DNA of 11,614 bases from Vulcanimicrobiota bacterium (GTDB lineage Bacteria; Vulcanimicrobiota; Vulcanimicrobiia; Vulcanimicrobiales; Vulcanimicrobiaceae), in the NCBI GenBank assembly GCA_014304965.1, contig JACRTZ010000179.1:1-11614 (forward strand), in the 5' to 3' direction. The translations under genes and the position numbers were made by a program. A model generated the notes under the pieces. That model was not told where the DNA came from. It saw only the letters and a program-made list of their open reading frames with translations, and searched no databases. Positions 1-6,454 of the stretch are shown in pieces. Numbering within the stretch: position 1 is the first letter of the stretch; each line of letters starts with the position of its first letter.

Positions 1-1
1 C

Positions 2-1105
2 TCGTCGACGTCGGCCACCGCCGCGATCGTCGAAATCGTCCTCGAAGATTCGGCGAACTTACAAGCGCATTTGCAAGCGAAAAACGCCATGCGCGAGGGC
101 CCGCACGCGCCACCGCCGCTCTACGATCCGGCGGACGTCGCGGCCACCTTGAAACTCCGCAAAACGATGCCGCTACACGCACCGTTCGACGTATGCGGCG
201 CCACGTTCACCTACAAGAATGCCGGGCATATCATCGGCTCGGCATTCGCCGACGTCGCGATCGAAAGCCGCCGCGTCATCTTCTCCGGCGACCTCGGGCG
301 TTACGGCCGTCCGTTGTTATACGATCCCGAGGACCTCGACGCCGCCGATGCGGTCGTGTGCGAAACGACGTACGGCGATCGCGTGCATCCCCCCGACCCG
401 CTTGGGTCACTCGGCTCGGCCTTGCACGACGCGATGACACGCGGCGGTCCGGTCGTCATTCCGGCGTTCGCGGTCGAGCGCACGCAAGATCTGCTGCTCG
501 CGATCGGCACGCTGCAAAAGAGCGACGCGGCGCTCGCGAACGTCGCGGTGCACGTGGACAGCCCGATGGCGATCAAAGTGGATGCCGTCTTTGCGAGTTT
601 TCCCGATGCCTACCGGCCGGTGGCGAGCCCGCCCGGCATGCCGTTCGGCTGCCGTAACGTCACGTTGCACGTAACGACCGACGAGTCCAAAGCGCTCAAC
701 GAGCTCAAAGGTCCCGCCATCGTAATCTCCTCGAGCGGAATGGCGAGCGGCGGACGCATTCTGCATCACTTGCACAATCAAATCTCCAACCCGCAAGCGA
801 CGATCTTGTTCTGCGGCTTCCAAGGTCCCGGGACGCTCGGCTTCTACCTAACGCACGGCGCGAAAACGATAAAGATCTTCGGCGATTCGCTCCCGGTGCG
901 CGCGGCGGTCGTCAATTTGGCAGGCTACAGCGCCCATGCCGACCAGAACGAATTGCTGCGCTGGCTCGGCACGCTCAAGACGAAGCCCATCCTGTACTCG
1001 GTGCACGGCGATCCCGACGCCGTCAAAGCCTTCGAAGCGGTCGTTGCGCAGCGCTTGGGATTTCCGACCGTCGCCGGCGAGCGCGGCAAAACGGTCGACC
1101 TGTAA
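2..1105 (+). CDS. MBL-fold beta-CASP ribonuclease, 5'-truncated by window edge
   Basis: The reading frame is open from the first bases, so the true start and the N-terminal HxHxDH metal site lie upstream. 367 codons are visible; a TTG at 71 is internal, not the start. The fragment has the second half of a metallo-beta-lactamase/beta-CASP nuclease. AGHIIGSA (about 221-244) and SGDLGR (284-301) carry metal-ligand His and Asp, followed by ETTYGDR. A beta-CASP insert follows with PAFAVERTQ, VDSPMA and SSSGMASGGR, then the late histidines of GYSAHAD (about 923-943) and VHGDPDA (about 1001-1021). Family knowledge: such proteins are zinc-dependent RNA endo/exonucleases (RNase J, CPSF73-like and TTHA0252-like groups). 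The order of motifs and the lack of the RNase J C-terminal domain fit the short CPSF/TTHA0252-like group. Its stop is 7 nt from the convergent gdh stop. Exact RNA substrate is unknown. Confidence 0.9.
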   Translation, partial: SSTSATAAIVEIVLEDSANLQAHLQAKNAMREGPHAPPPLYDPADVAATLKLRKTMPLHAPFDVCGATFTYKNAGHIIGSAFADVAIESRRVIFSGDLGRYGRPLLYDPEDLDAADAVVCETTYGDRVHPPDPLGSLGSALHDAMTRGGPVVIPAFAVERTQDLLLAIGTLQKSDAALANVAVHVDSPMAIKVDAVFASFPDAYRPVASPPGMPFGCRNVTLHVTTDESKALNELKGPAIVISSSGMASGGRILHHLHNQISNPQATILFCGFQGPGTLGFYLTHGAKTIKIFGDSLPVRAAVVNLAGYSAHADQNELLRWLGTLKTKPILYSVHGDPDAVKAFEAVVAQRLGFPTVAGERGKTVDL

Positions 1106-1112
1106 TGACGAG

Positions 1113-2372
1113 CTAGGCGTACACGCCGCGGATGTTCATGGACTGAACGACGCGATTGATCGCCAGCATGTATGCCGCCGTTCGATACGGCACGTTGCGC
1201 GTGGCGGCGAGTTCGCGAACGCGCGCGAAGTTCTCCAGCATGATCTCGGCGAGCCGTTCGTTGACCTCGGACTCGCGCCAGAAATATCCCGCCCGATCTT
1301 GCGCCCATTCGAAGTACGAGACGGTCACGCCGCCGGCGTTCGCGAGGATGTCGGGTATGACGACGATCCCGCGTTCGTGGAAGATATGATCGGCCTCGGG
1401 CGTCGTCGGGCCGTTCGCTCCTTCGACGATCAGTTTCGCATGAACGCGCGGCGCGTTTTCGACCGTGAGTTGTTTTTCGAGTGCTGCCGGAACGAGCACG
1501 TCGCAGGGCGTCTCGAGAATCGCTTGATTCGTGACTCGGTCGCCGCCGCGATAGCCCTCGAGCGAGTGGTGCTCTTGCGAATAAGCGGTCGCTCCCGCGA
1601 TGTCGATGCCGCGTTCGTTGTAATAGCCGCCGCTCACGTCGGAAATTCCGACGATCGAGCAGCCGCGGTCGGCGAACATCTTCGCAGCGACCGAACCGAC
1701 GTTTCCGAATCCTTGAATCGCGATGCGCGCATTTTTGGGCTCGATGCCCATTTCGGCCATCTGCGCGAGGGCCACGAGCGAGACGCCGCGGCCGGTCGCT
1801 TCGACGCGCCCGCGCGATCCGCCGAGTTCGAGCGGCTTCCCGGTGACGACGCTCGGGGTGTGCTGCCGCGTGTGCATCGAGTACGTATCGAAGAACCACG
1901 CCATGATTTGCGGGGTCGTTCCTACGTCGGGGGCGGGCACGTCTTTGTCGGGGCCCACGACCTCGACGAGTTCTGCCGCATACCGGCGCGTGATGCGCTC
2001 GAGTTCGCCCTTCGAAAGCGTGGTCGGATCGCAGGTCACGCCGCCCTTACCGCCGCCGAACGGCAGGTCGACGACGGCACACTTCCACGTCATCCAAAAC
2101 GCGAGCGCGGTCACTTCGTCGAGCGTAACGCCGGGATGGTAGCGAATGCCGCCTTTGGCCGGACCGCGCGCGAAGTTATACTGCACGCGATATCCCGTGT
2201 ACACTTCGAGTTCGCCGCTGTCGCGCTGAAACGGGATCGAAAAGATGATTTGCCGGGACGGTTTGGTGAGCAGCCGCCGCATGCCGGCTTCGAGGTCGAG
2301 CAACGAAGCCGCTTCGTTGAAATATGCGATCGCATCGCCGAAAACCGAGACTTCCCGCGCTGCCGTCAACAT
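1113..2372 (-). CDS. gdhA: Glutamate dehydrogenase (Glu/Leu/Phe/Val dehydrogenase family)
   Basis: 419 aa, the usual length of hexameric bacterial/archaeal GDH. It catalyses reversible oxidative deamination of glutamate to 2-oxoglutarate and ammonia. The substrate-binding and catalytic residues are visible: Lys73 in GPAKGGIRYHP, Lys97 in MTWKCAV, catalytic Lys109 in PFGGGKGG, Asp149 in PAPDVGT and Ser352 in GGVTVSYFEW. The lysine and serine at these places favour glutamate over branched-chain or aromatic substrates (family knowledge). The Rossmann loop is GFGNVGS (221-227), with Asp245 after the second strand. NAD versus NADP preference cannot be settled by eye. The ATG at 2372 has a good ribosome site (GGAAGAGGT, 5 nt away). 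The gene lies 69 bp after the HMG-CoA lyase-like gene and could be the last gene of that operon or have its own promoter. It converges with the beta-CASP gene. Confidence 0.95.
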   Translation of the reverse strand: MLTAAREVSVFGDAIAYFNEAASLLDLEAGMRRLLTKPSRQIIFSIPFQRDSGELEVYTGYRVQYNFARGPAKGGIRYHPGVTLDEVTALAFWMTWKCAVVDLPFGGGKGGVTCDPTTLSKGELERITRRYAAELVEVVGPDKDVPAPDVGTTPQIMAWFFDTYSMHTRQHTPSVVTGKPLELGGSRGRVEATGRGVSLVALAQMAEMGIEPKNARIAIQGFGNVGSVAAKMFADRGCSIVGISDVSGGYYNERGIDIAGATAYSQEHHSLEGYRGGDRVTNQAILETPCDVLVPAALEKQLTVENAPRVHAKLIVEGANGPTTPEADHIFHERGIVVIPDILANAGGVTVSYFEWAQDRAGYFWRESEVNERLAEIMLENFARVRELAATRNVPYRTAAYMLAINRVVQSMNIRGVYA

Positions 2373-2441
2373 CTCAGACCTCTTCCAAAAACGACAAAAC
2401 GGACCTGACTTACGGCTCCTCGAGCCATTCCCCTACATTTG

Positions 2442-3356
2442 TTACAGCGTTGCAGCGGCATGCTCGCGAACGACGGGAACGGCGCTTGCGACGGCGGCAC
2501 GGACTCGTTCGCGCGCGCGGCCAAGCGCATCGGTATCCACTCCGGTCGAACAGCCACAGTCTTCGAGAAAACCCAAAAGTTTTTCGAGGTCGAGATTCCC
2601 GGGTGCACCGGGCGCCCAAGGACAGCCGCCCAGACCTGCAAGCGCCCCCTCGAACGACCGTACCCCGCGCTCGAGGCCGGCGTACACGTTCGCAAGGCCG
2701 TACCCGTGCGCGTCGTGGAGGTGGAGTGAAAGCGGCACGTTCTTGGTTGCATCGGAAATCGCCGCGACCGTTGCGGCCACGGTGCGCGGATCAGCGCGGC
2801 CCACCGTATCGGCAACCGTGGCGCCGTTGACGCCTCCCGCGGCAAAACGTCGGAAAATATCCACGACGAGACCGCGATCGATGCGCTCGTCAGGCCACGG
2901 AGAAACGAACGCGCACGCGAGTGCGGCGCGTAGGCCGACGCCGTTCGCACGCGCTACTTCCGCGACCGCGTCGAAGTTCGCAAGCGTTTCGTCGATCGTA
3001 CGGTTGTTGTTGGCCATCGCATGGCGCGGGCTCGCCGACGTCACGAAGATCGCGTCCCACGAGCCGGGCGCAAATCCGCCCGCGGCAAAGGCCGCAATCG
3101 CGCGTTCGACGCCGCGCACGTTCATGGTGAGCACCGAATAGCGCGGCCCGTGGAGCAGCGTCGGAACCAGCTGGTCGGAATCGGCCAATTGCGGCACCCA
3201 ACGGGGGTGCACGAACGACGTGATTTCGATGTGCGAGATTCCGGCGGCGTACACGGCAGCGGCCACGTCGCGCTTGTCGGCCGTCGCAACGAAAACGGGC
3301 TCGTCTTGAAAGCCGTCGCGCGTGCTGACATCGACGAGGGTGACGCGGTCGCTCAT
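2442..3356 (-). CDS. Hydroxymethylglutaryl-CoA lyase-like enzyme (HMGL/DRE-TIM metallolyase)
   Basis: 304 aa with the start at ATG 3356. The frame stays open further upstream, but that stretch is the opposite phase of the CoA-transferase gene. An AAGGAG site 7 nt before this ATG, and the ATGA overlap with the CoA-transferase stop, fix the start. The TIM-barrel lyase splits a 3-hydroxyacyl-CoA such as HMG-CoA to acetyl-CoA plus a keto acid. Residues matching the characterised HMG-CoA lyase site are present: Arg13-Asp14 (STRDGFQ), Glu44 (IEITSF), metal ligands His212 and His214 (LHLHD), loop Cys245 (GLGGCP) and Asn254. The C-terminal signature GLGGCPWAPGAPGN is close to but not identical with the classical form, and HDAHGYG replaces the usual HDTYGQ. 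A relative acting on another CoA ester (for example citramalyl-CoA) is therefore possible. No 3-methylcrotonyl-CoA carboxylase gene is nearby. Confidence 0.88.
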   Translation of the reverse strand: MSDRVTLVDVSTRDGFQDEPVFVATADKRDVAAAVYAAGISHIEITSFVHPRWVPQLADSDQLVPTLLHGPRYSVLTMNVRGVERAIAAFAAGGFAPGSWDAIFVTSASPRHAMANNNRTIDETLANFDAVAEVARANGVGLRAALACAFVSPWPDERIDRGLVVDIFRRFAAGGVNGATVADTVGRADPRTVAATVAAISDATKNVPLSLHLHDAHGYGLANVYAGLERGVRSFEGALAGLGGCPWAPGAPGNLDLEKLLGFLEDCGCSTGVDTDALGRARERVRAAVASAVPVVREHAAATL

Positions 3357-4537
3357 GCCGTCGCTCCTTGCGTTAATCCGAGTTCTTGTAAGATGCGTTC
3401 GCGGTCGCGGTCGATGCGGCCGGCCGCGCGCCGCAACGACGTGGGATGGACCGCGAAGCGCGGGACCGGCCCGTACGTTCCGACCGCAGTCCCGTCGTCG
3501 TCGGGCACGGTCGCCACCGCGCCGCGCGCGAGAAATTGCGGATCCGCGACGATGTCCTCGATGGACATCACCGGACCGGCCGGCACGTGCGCTTCGGCGA
3601 GCACGTGCAGCGCGTCTTTGATGTCGAGCGACCTCGTCCACGTTTCGATCGCGGCATCGAGCTCGACGACGTTCGTCATGCGCGCCTGATTCGTCGAGAA
3701 CTTTGCGTCGTCGGCCATTTCCGGACGTCCCATCGCGGCGGTCAAACGCCGAAAGATCGGTTGACTGTTGCCGCCGACGGCAAGCCATTCGTTATCGCGG
3801 GTCGGATATACGCCGCTCGGCGCCGCGCGCACGTACCGGTTGCCCATACGTTTGGCGACTTTTCCGGCGTTGGCATACTCGGGCAGCGTGCCTTCCAGCA
3901 GGCTGAAGCAACTTTCGACGAGCGAAACGTCGACCGCGTCGCCGCTGCCGTCGCGCTTTCGCGCGATCAACCCGGCAAGCGCGCCGACCACCGAGTACAA
4001 CGCGGCGAGTTCGTCGCCGAGGCTGATGCCGACGCGCACCGGCGGGCCGTCCGGATCGCCGGTTAGATAGCGCACGCCGCCCATGGACTCGGCGATGTTT
4101 CCGTATCCCGGCCGCTGCGCGTACGGACCGTCTTGCCCGTAGCCGCTGATCGACACGTACACCAATTCCGGCTTCTCGGCGCGCAGGCTGTCGGGTCCAA
4201 GCCCTTTGGCCTCGAGCCACCCCGGCCGAAAATTCTCGATCACCACGTCGCAGGCAAGCGCGATTTTCCGGACCAGCGCGACGTCTTCGTCTTTACGCAG
4301 GTCGAACGAAATCAAATTTTTGTTGCGGTTGTGCGACTTGAACCACCAGGACGTGCCGTCGGGCGCGAGTTCGCCCCAGGTTCGCAGCTGATCGCCTTCC
4401 GGCGGTTCGACTTTGTACACATCCGCGCCTAAATCGGCCAACAAACGCCCGGCCGCCGGACCGGCGACGGAACTGCCCAGTTCGAGGACGCGAATACCCT
4501 GCAGCGGCGGCGCCTTGCTCGCCTCATTCACGCTCAT
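3353..4537 (-). CDS. Family III CoA-transferase (CaiB/BaiF/Frc type)
   Basis: 394 aa from ATG 4537. A TTG at 4576 in the same frame is possible, but ATG 4537 has a GAAGGTG ribosome site 5 nt upstream and gives the normal family length and N-terminus (LQGIRVLELGSSVAGP). Family III enzymes move CoA from a donor thioester to a carboxylic acid through an enzyme aspartyl anhydride. Asp175 in GISLGDELAAL sits where the catalytic Asp of formyl-CoA transferase lies. Other family marks are DLGADVYKVEPPEGD, DVVIENFRPG, VYVSISGYGQDGPYAQRPGY and the AHVPAGPV segment near the C-terminus. The stop overlaps the start of the lyase gene (ATGA, 3353-3356), so the two are probably translationally coupled and act in sequence: CoA activation, then carbon-carbon cleavage. 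Succinyl-CoA:HMG or succinyl-CoA:dicarboxylate transferase activity is an inference from the neighbour only. It is cytoplasmic, with no signal peptide. Confidence 0.92.
   Translation of the reverse strand: MSVNEASKAPPLQGIRVLELGSSVAGPAAGRLLADLGADVYKVEPPEGDQLRTWGELAPDGTSWWFKSHNRNKNLISFDLRKDEDVALVRKIALACDVVIENFRPGWLEAKGLGPDSLRAEKPELVYVSISGYGQDGPYAQRPGYGNIAESMGGVRYLTGDPDGPPVRVGISLGDELAALYSVVGALAGLIARKRDGSGDAVDVSLVESCFSLLEGTLPEYANAGKVAKRMGNRYVRAAPSGVYPTRDNEWLAVGGNSQPIFRRLTAAMGRPEMADDAKFSTNQARMTNVVELDAAIETWTRSLDIKDALHVLAEAHVPAGPVMSIEDIVADPQFLARGAVATVPDDDGTAVGTYGPVPRFAVHPTSLRRAAGRIDRDRERILQELGLTQGATA
3364..3369 (-). promoter_or_regulatory. Ribosome binding site of the HMG-CoA lyase-like gene
   Basis: AAGGAG on the minus strand, 7 nt before ATG 3356 and inside the last codons of the CoA-transferase gene. 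It selects this ATG from an open frame that continues upstream, and shows that the lyase can initiate independently as well as by coupling. Confidence 0.75.
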
Positions 4538-4542
4538 ATCGG

Positions 4543-4549
4543 CACCTTC
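4543..4549 (-). promoter_or_regulatory. Ribosome binding site of the CoA-transferase gene
   Basis: On the minus strand this reads GAAGGTG and is followed by 5 nt and ATG 4537. It supports that ATG over the in-frame TTG at 4576, which has no comparable site and would add 13 unusual residues. Confidence 0.7.
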
Positions 4550-4600
4550 GCCCCCCCGAACCCCGCTCTTTCCCAACCCTTCAAACAGCCACGGGTACCG

Positions 4601-4633
4601 CCGCGGCGTCTTTTCGCCCGCAACACGCCGCGG
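4601..4633. repeat. Inverted repeat 1 (9-bp arms)
   Basis: Perfect arms ccgcggcgt (4601-4609) and acgccgcgg (4625-4633) with a 15-nt loop. It lies nearest the CoA-transferase start, in the 221-bp gap after ychF. There is no T-run after the stem on the minus strand, so it does not look like a classical intrinsic terminator of ychF. It could be a leader structure of the downstream operon or part of a dispersed element with the next two repeats. Confidence 0.7.
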
Positions 4634-4640
4634 GGACGCT

Positions 4641-4667
4641 GTGATTTTGTCATCAGGACAAAATCAC
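4641..4667. repeat. Inverted repeat 2, perfect 11-bp AT-rich palindrome
   Basis: Arms gtgattttgtc (4641-4651) and gacaaaatcac (4657-4667) are perfect complements around the 5-nt loop atcag. The AT-rich arms stand out against the GC-rich surroundings. The centre is about 117 bp upstream of the CoA-transferase ATG. It could be an operator bound by a dimeric regulator, an RNA hairpin, or the core of a repeat element. No poly-T follows on either strand, which argues against a standard terminator. Confidence 0.75.
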
Positions 4668-4672
4668 GCTCG

Positions 4673-4716
4673 CTCGCGCGAAGCTCCCGCCCTCCATGGC
4701 TACGCTTCGCGACGAG
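4673..4716. repeat. Inverted repeat 3 (12-bp stem with one bulge)
   Basis: ctcgcgcgaagc (4673-4684) pairs with gcttcgcg-a-cgag (4704-4716), leaving a single bulged A at 4712 and a 19-nt loop. It is the third consecutive hairpin in this gap, starting 6 nt after the second and about 43 bp beyond the ychF stop in the direction of transcription. Its function is unknown. A REP/BIME-like dispersed unit is one option. Confidence 0.6.
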
Positions 4717-4758
4717 AAGCCCCGCAGCGTTGTCGCGGTCGACTCGACGCCGCTGCGC

Positions 4759-5853
4759 CTACACGTTAAAGCGGAAGTTGACGACGTCGCCCTCTTGCAT
4801 GACGTATTCTTTGCCCTCGCTGCGCAGCAGCCCGGCCGATCGAATCGCGTCCATCGTGCGCAAGCGGGCGTAATCGGCGTACGAGACGATTTCGGCGCGG
4901 ATGAAGCCGCGCTCGATGTCGGAGTGGATCTTGCCCGCGGCTTGAGGCGCCTTCGTGCCCCGCTCGATCGTCCAGGCGCGGACTTCTTTTTCGCCCGCGG
5001 TCAAGAACGTCATAAGTCCGAGCAACTCGTAGGTGCCCAAGACCAGCGTGTCGAGGCCGCTGCGATCGATGCCGAGTTCGCCGCGAAACGTGGCGGCTTC
5101 GCTTTCTGAAAGGCCCGCGAGTTCGGCTTCGATCTTGCCGCAAAATGCGATCGCGCCACTCCCTTCCTTAGCCGCATGGTCGAAAACGGCTTTCGCTTGG
5201 CCGCCGAGATTCCCAATCTGGTTCTCGTCAACGTTGGCGACGTAGAGCATCGGCTTCGCGGTGATCAGAAATGCTTCGCGCGCGATTTCTGCTTCGAGCG
5301 AGTCCTTGGCGAAGGAGCGGGCCGGCGTCCCGGCTTCCAAGGCGGCCAAGAGCGCTTTGCCGGCTTTGACCTGCGGAGCCATCTTCGGATTGACGCGCGC
5401 CTCGCGTTCGATCTTTTCGACACGCTTGCCGAGGGTTGCGAGGTCGGCCAGCGCCATCTCGATGTTGACGATCTCGATGTCGCGCAGCGGATCCGGAAGC
5501 CCCTCGACGTGAATAACGTCGGCGTCTTCGAAGCAGCGCACCACCATCGCAATCGCGTCGGTCTCGCGGATATGGCTCAGAAATGCGTTGCCGAGGCCGG
5601 CACCCGAACTCGCGCCGCGCACCAAACCCGCGATATCCACGAAGCGCGTGGTGGCCGGAACGATGCGGTCGGTTTTGACGATTTCGGCAAGAACGCCGAG
5701 GCGTTCGTCCGGAACCGGAACCTCGCCGACGTTGGGTTCGATCGTGGCAAAAGGATAATTCGCCGCCAGCGCTTGCGCCGAGCGGGTCAGTGCATTGAAA
5801 ATGGTCGATTTGCCGACGTTCGGCAAACCGACGATGCCGCATGAAAGTGCCAA
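4759..5853 (-). CDS. ychF: Obg-family ATPase/GTPase YchF (OLA1)
   Basis: 364 aa from a TTG start at 5853, giving MALSCGIVGLPNVGKS, the conserved YchF N-terminus and the usual family length. The open frame runs further upstream (to 5997), but that part overlaps the divergent DUF151 gene and is not protein-like. The P-loop is GLPNVGKS (9-16), the Mg/gamma-phosphate motif is DIAGLV (73-78), and NVDE (207-210) replaces the GTPase NKxD motif; family members with this change prefer ATP. A helical insert lies between the switch region and the NVDE motif. The C-terminal TGS domain covers about 280-364 (EVRAWTIERGTKAPQAAG, IHSDIERGFIRAEI). YchF is a ribosome-associated ATPase tied to stress and translation control. 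No good ribosome site is visible before the TTG. It shares a 70-bp divergent region with the DUF151 gene. Confidence 0.95.
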   Translation of the reverse strand: MALSCGIVGLPNVGKSTIFNALTRSAQALAANYPFATIEPNVGEVPVPDERLGVLAEIVKTDRIVPATTRFVDIAGLVRGASSGAGLGNAFLSHIRETDAIAMVVRCFEDADVIHVEGLPDPLRDIEIVNIEMALADLATLGKRVEKIEREARVNPKMAPQVKAGKALLAALEAGTPARSFAKDSLEAEIAREAFLITAKPMLYVANVDENQIGNLGGQAKAVFDHAAKEGSGAIAFCGKIEAELAGLSESEAATFRGELGIDRSGLDTLVLGTYELLGLMTFLTAGEKEVRAWTIERGTKAPQAAGKIHSDIERGFIRAEIVSYADYARLRTMDAIRSAGLLRSEGKEYVMQEGDVVNFRFNV

Positions 5854-5909
5854 GGCCGACGCGGGCCGTTCGTTCGCGGCAAGGATTCGTCCTGGATGCG
5901 TAGGATTTC

Positions 5910-5914
5910 GGAGG
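5910..5914 (+). promoter_or_regulatory. Ribosome binding site of the DUF151 gene
   Basis: GGAGG, 9 nt before ATG 5924. It directly abuts the in-frame ATG at 5915, which is too close to use it. This selects 5924 as the start and gives the expected N-terminus MKVDKLGID. Confidence 0.7.
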
Positions 5915-5923
5915 ATGCGCCAA

Positions 5924-6388
5924 ATGAAGGTCGACAAGCTCGGCATCGACCTCCTCACCCACGATCCGGTCGTCATCCTGAAGGACCTCGAGGGCAAGCG
6001 CTACCTTCCTATCCTGATCGGCCCTTTCGAAGCGACGGCGATCGCTCTAGCGCTCGAGGGCACCCAAGTTCCCCGGCCGCTCTCGCACGACTTGATGCGC
6101 ACGATGCTCGAAACGCTACACGCCACGCTCGAGCAGATCGTCATTCACGACATCAAAGAATCCACGTTTTTCGCGAAGCTCGTCGTGCGCCTCAATGGCG
6201 ACACGCAAGAAATCGACGCCCGGCCCTCCGACGGCATCGCGCTCGCGCTGCGCATGCAAGCGCCGATTTACGTCTCGGACAAAATCGTCTTGGAAGAAAC
6301 CGTCGGCGACAAAAAAACCGAAGTCGAGGATCTGCAGCGCTTCCGGAAGTTCATCGAAGAACTCAAGCCCAGCGACTTCAAAGAGTAA
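5924..6388 (+). CDS. Bifunctional nuclease family protein (DUF151/BFN)
   Basis: 154 aa. The whole chain matches the BFN/DUF151 fold: PVVILKDLEGKRYLPILIG (15-33), EATAIALALEG (36-46), RPLSHDLM (51-58), then FFAKLVVRLNGD and DARPSDGIALALRMQAPIYV (98-117). The DARPSD segment is the most conserved part of the family. It is followed by a charged C-terminal helix. Family knowledge: plant BFN/BBD homologues have been reported with both DNase and RNase activity, and bacterial members are widespread but poorly characterised; Thermotoga TM0160 gives the fold. I see no signal peptide, so it acts in the cytoplasm. It is divergent from ychF and convergent with the binding-protein gene (66 bp between stops), so it is probably monocistronic. 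The substrate in this organism is unknown. Confidence 0.92.
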   Translation: MKVDKLGIDLLTHDPVVILKDLEGKRYLPILIGPFEATAIALALEGTQVPRPLSHDLMRTMLETLHATLEQIVIHDIKESTFFAKLVVRLNGDTQEIDARPSDGIALALRMQAPIYVSDKIVLEETVGDKKTEVEDLQRFRKFIEELKPSDFKE

Positions 6389-6454
6389 CTCCGCAACGCT
6401 GCACGGCGGACCCGCTCATCACAGTTCTGCAGCGCGAGGGAAAAGCCCCGAGCT

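Larger units (their letters stand above)
4538..4758. other. Longest intergenic region, between ychF and the CoA-transferase operon
   Basis: 221 bp with no credible gene. An open frame on the plus strand through it is low-complexity and crosses into both flanking genes. It holds three successive inverted repeats (4601-4633, 4641-4667, 4673-4716) and the ribosome site of the CoA-transferase gene. I cannot assign a -10/-35 pair with confidence. No T-rich tail marks an intrinsic terminator for ychF. Confidence 0.7.

Noticed and set aside
925..2408. Long open frames of 324 and 490 codons overlapping the end of the beta-CASP gene and running antisense to gdh
   Set aside because: They are arginine-rich or low-complexity products of GC-rich DNA read in the wrong phase, while the opposite or shifted frame encodes a fully conserved glutamate dehydrogenase or nuclease.
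2414..2426. Small hairpin ggctc-N3-gagcc before gdh
   Set aside because: The 5-bp stem with a 3-nt loop is likely chance in GC-rich DNA, and no T-run follows directly on either strand, so I do not call a terminator.
3357..3788. A 144-residue N-terminal extension of the HMG-CoA lyase frame
   Set aside because: It overlaps the CoA-transferase coding region in another phase, is Arg-rich without domain features, and a good ribosome site marks ATG 3356 as the start.
4413..4769. Plus-strand open frame of 118 codons across the ychF/CoA-transferase gap
   Set aside because: It is built from the reverse complement of the CoA-transferase N-terminus and the hairpin region, lacks a ribosome site and shows no domain.
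5854..5997. A 48-residue N-terminal extension of YchF
   Set aside because: YchF proteins begin at the MALxCGIVG motif; the extension overlaps the divergent DUF151 gene and has no family match.
6397..6434. 7-bp inverted repeat between the convergent DUF151 and binding-protein genes as a bidirectional terminator
   Set aside because: The arms are short, the loop is 24 nt and there is no T-run on either side. Termination here is plausible but not supported by sequence.
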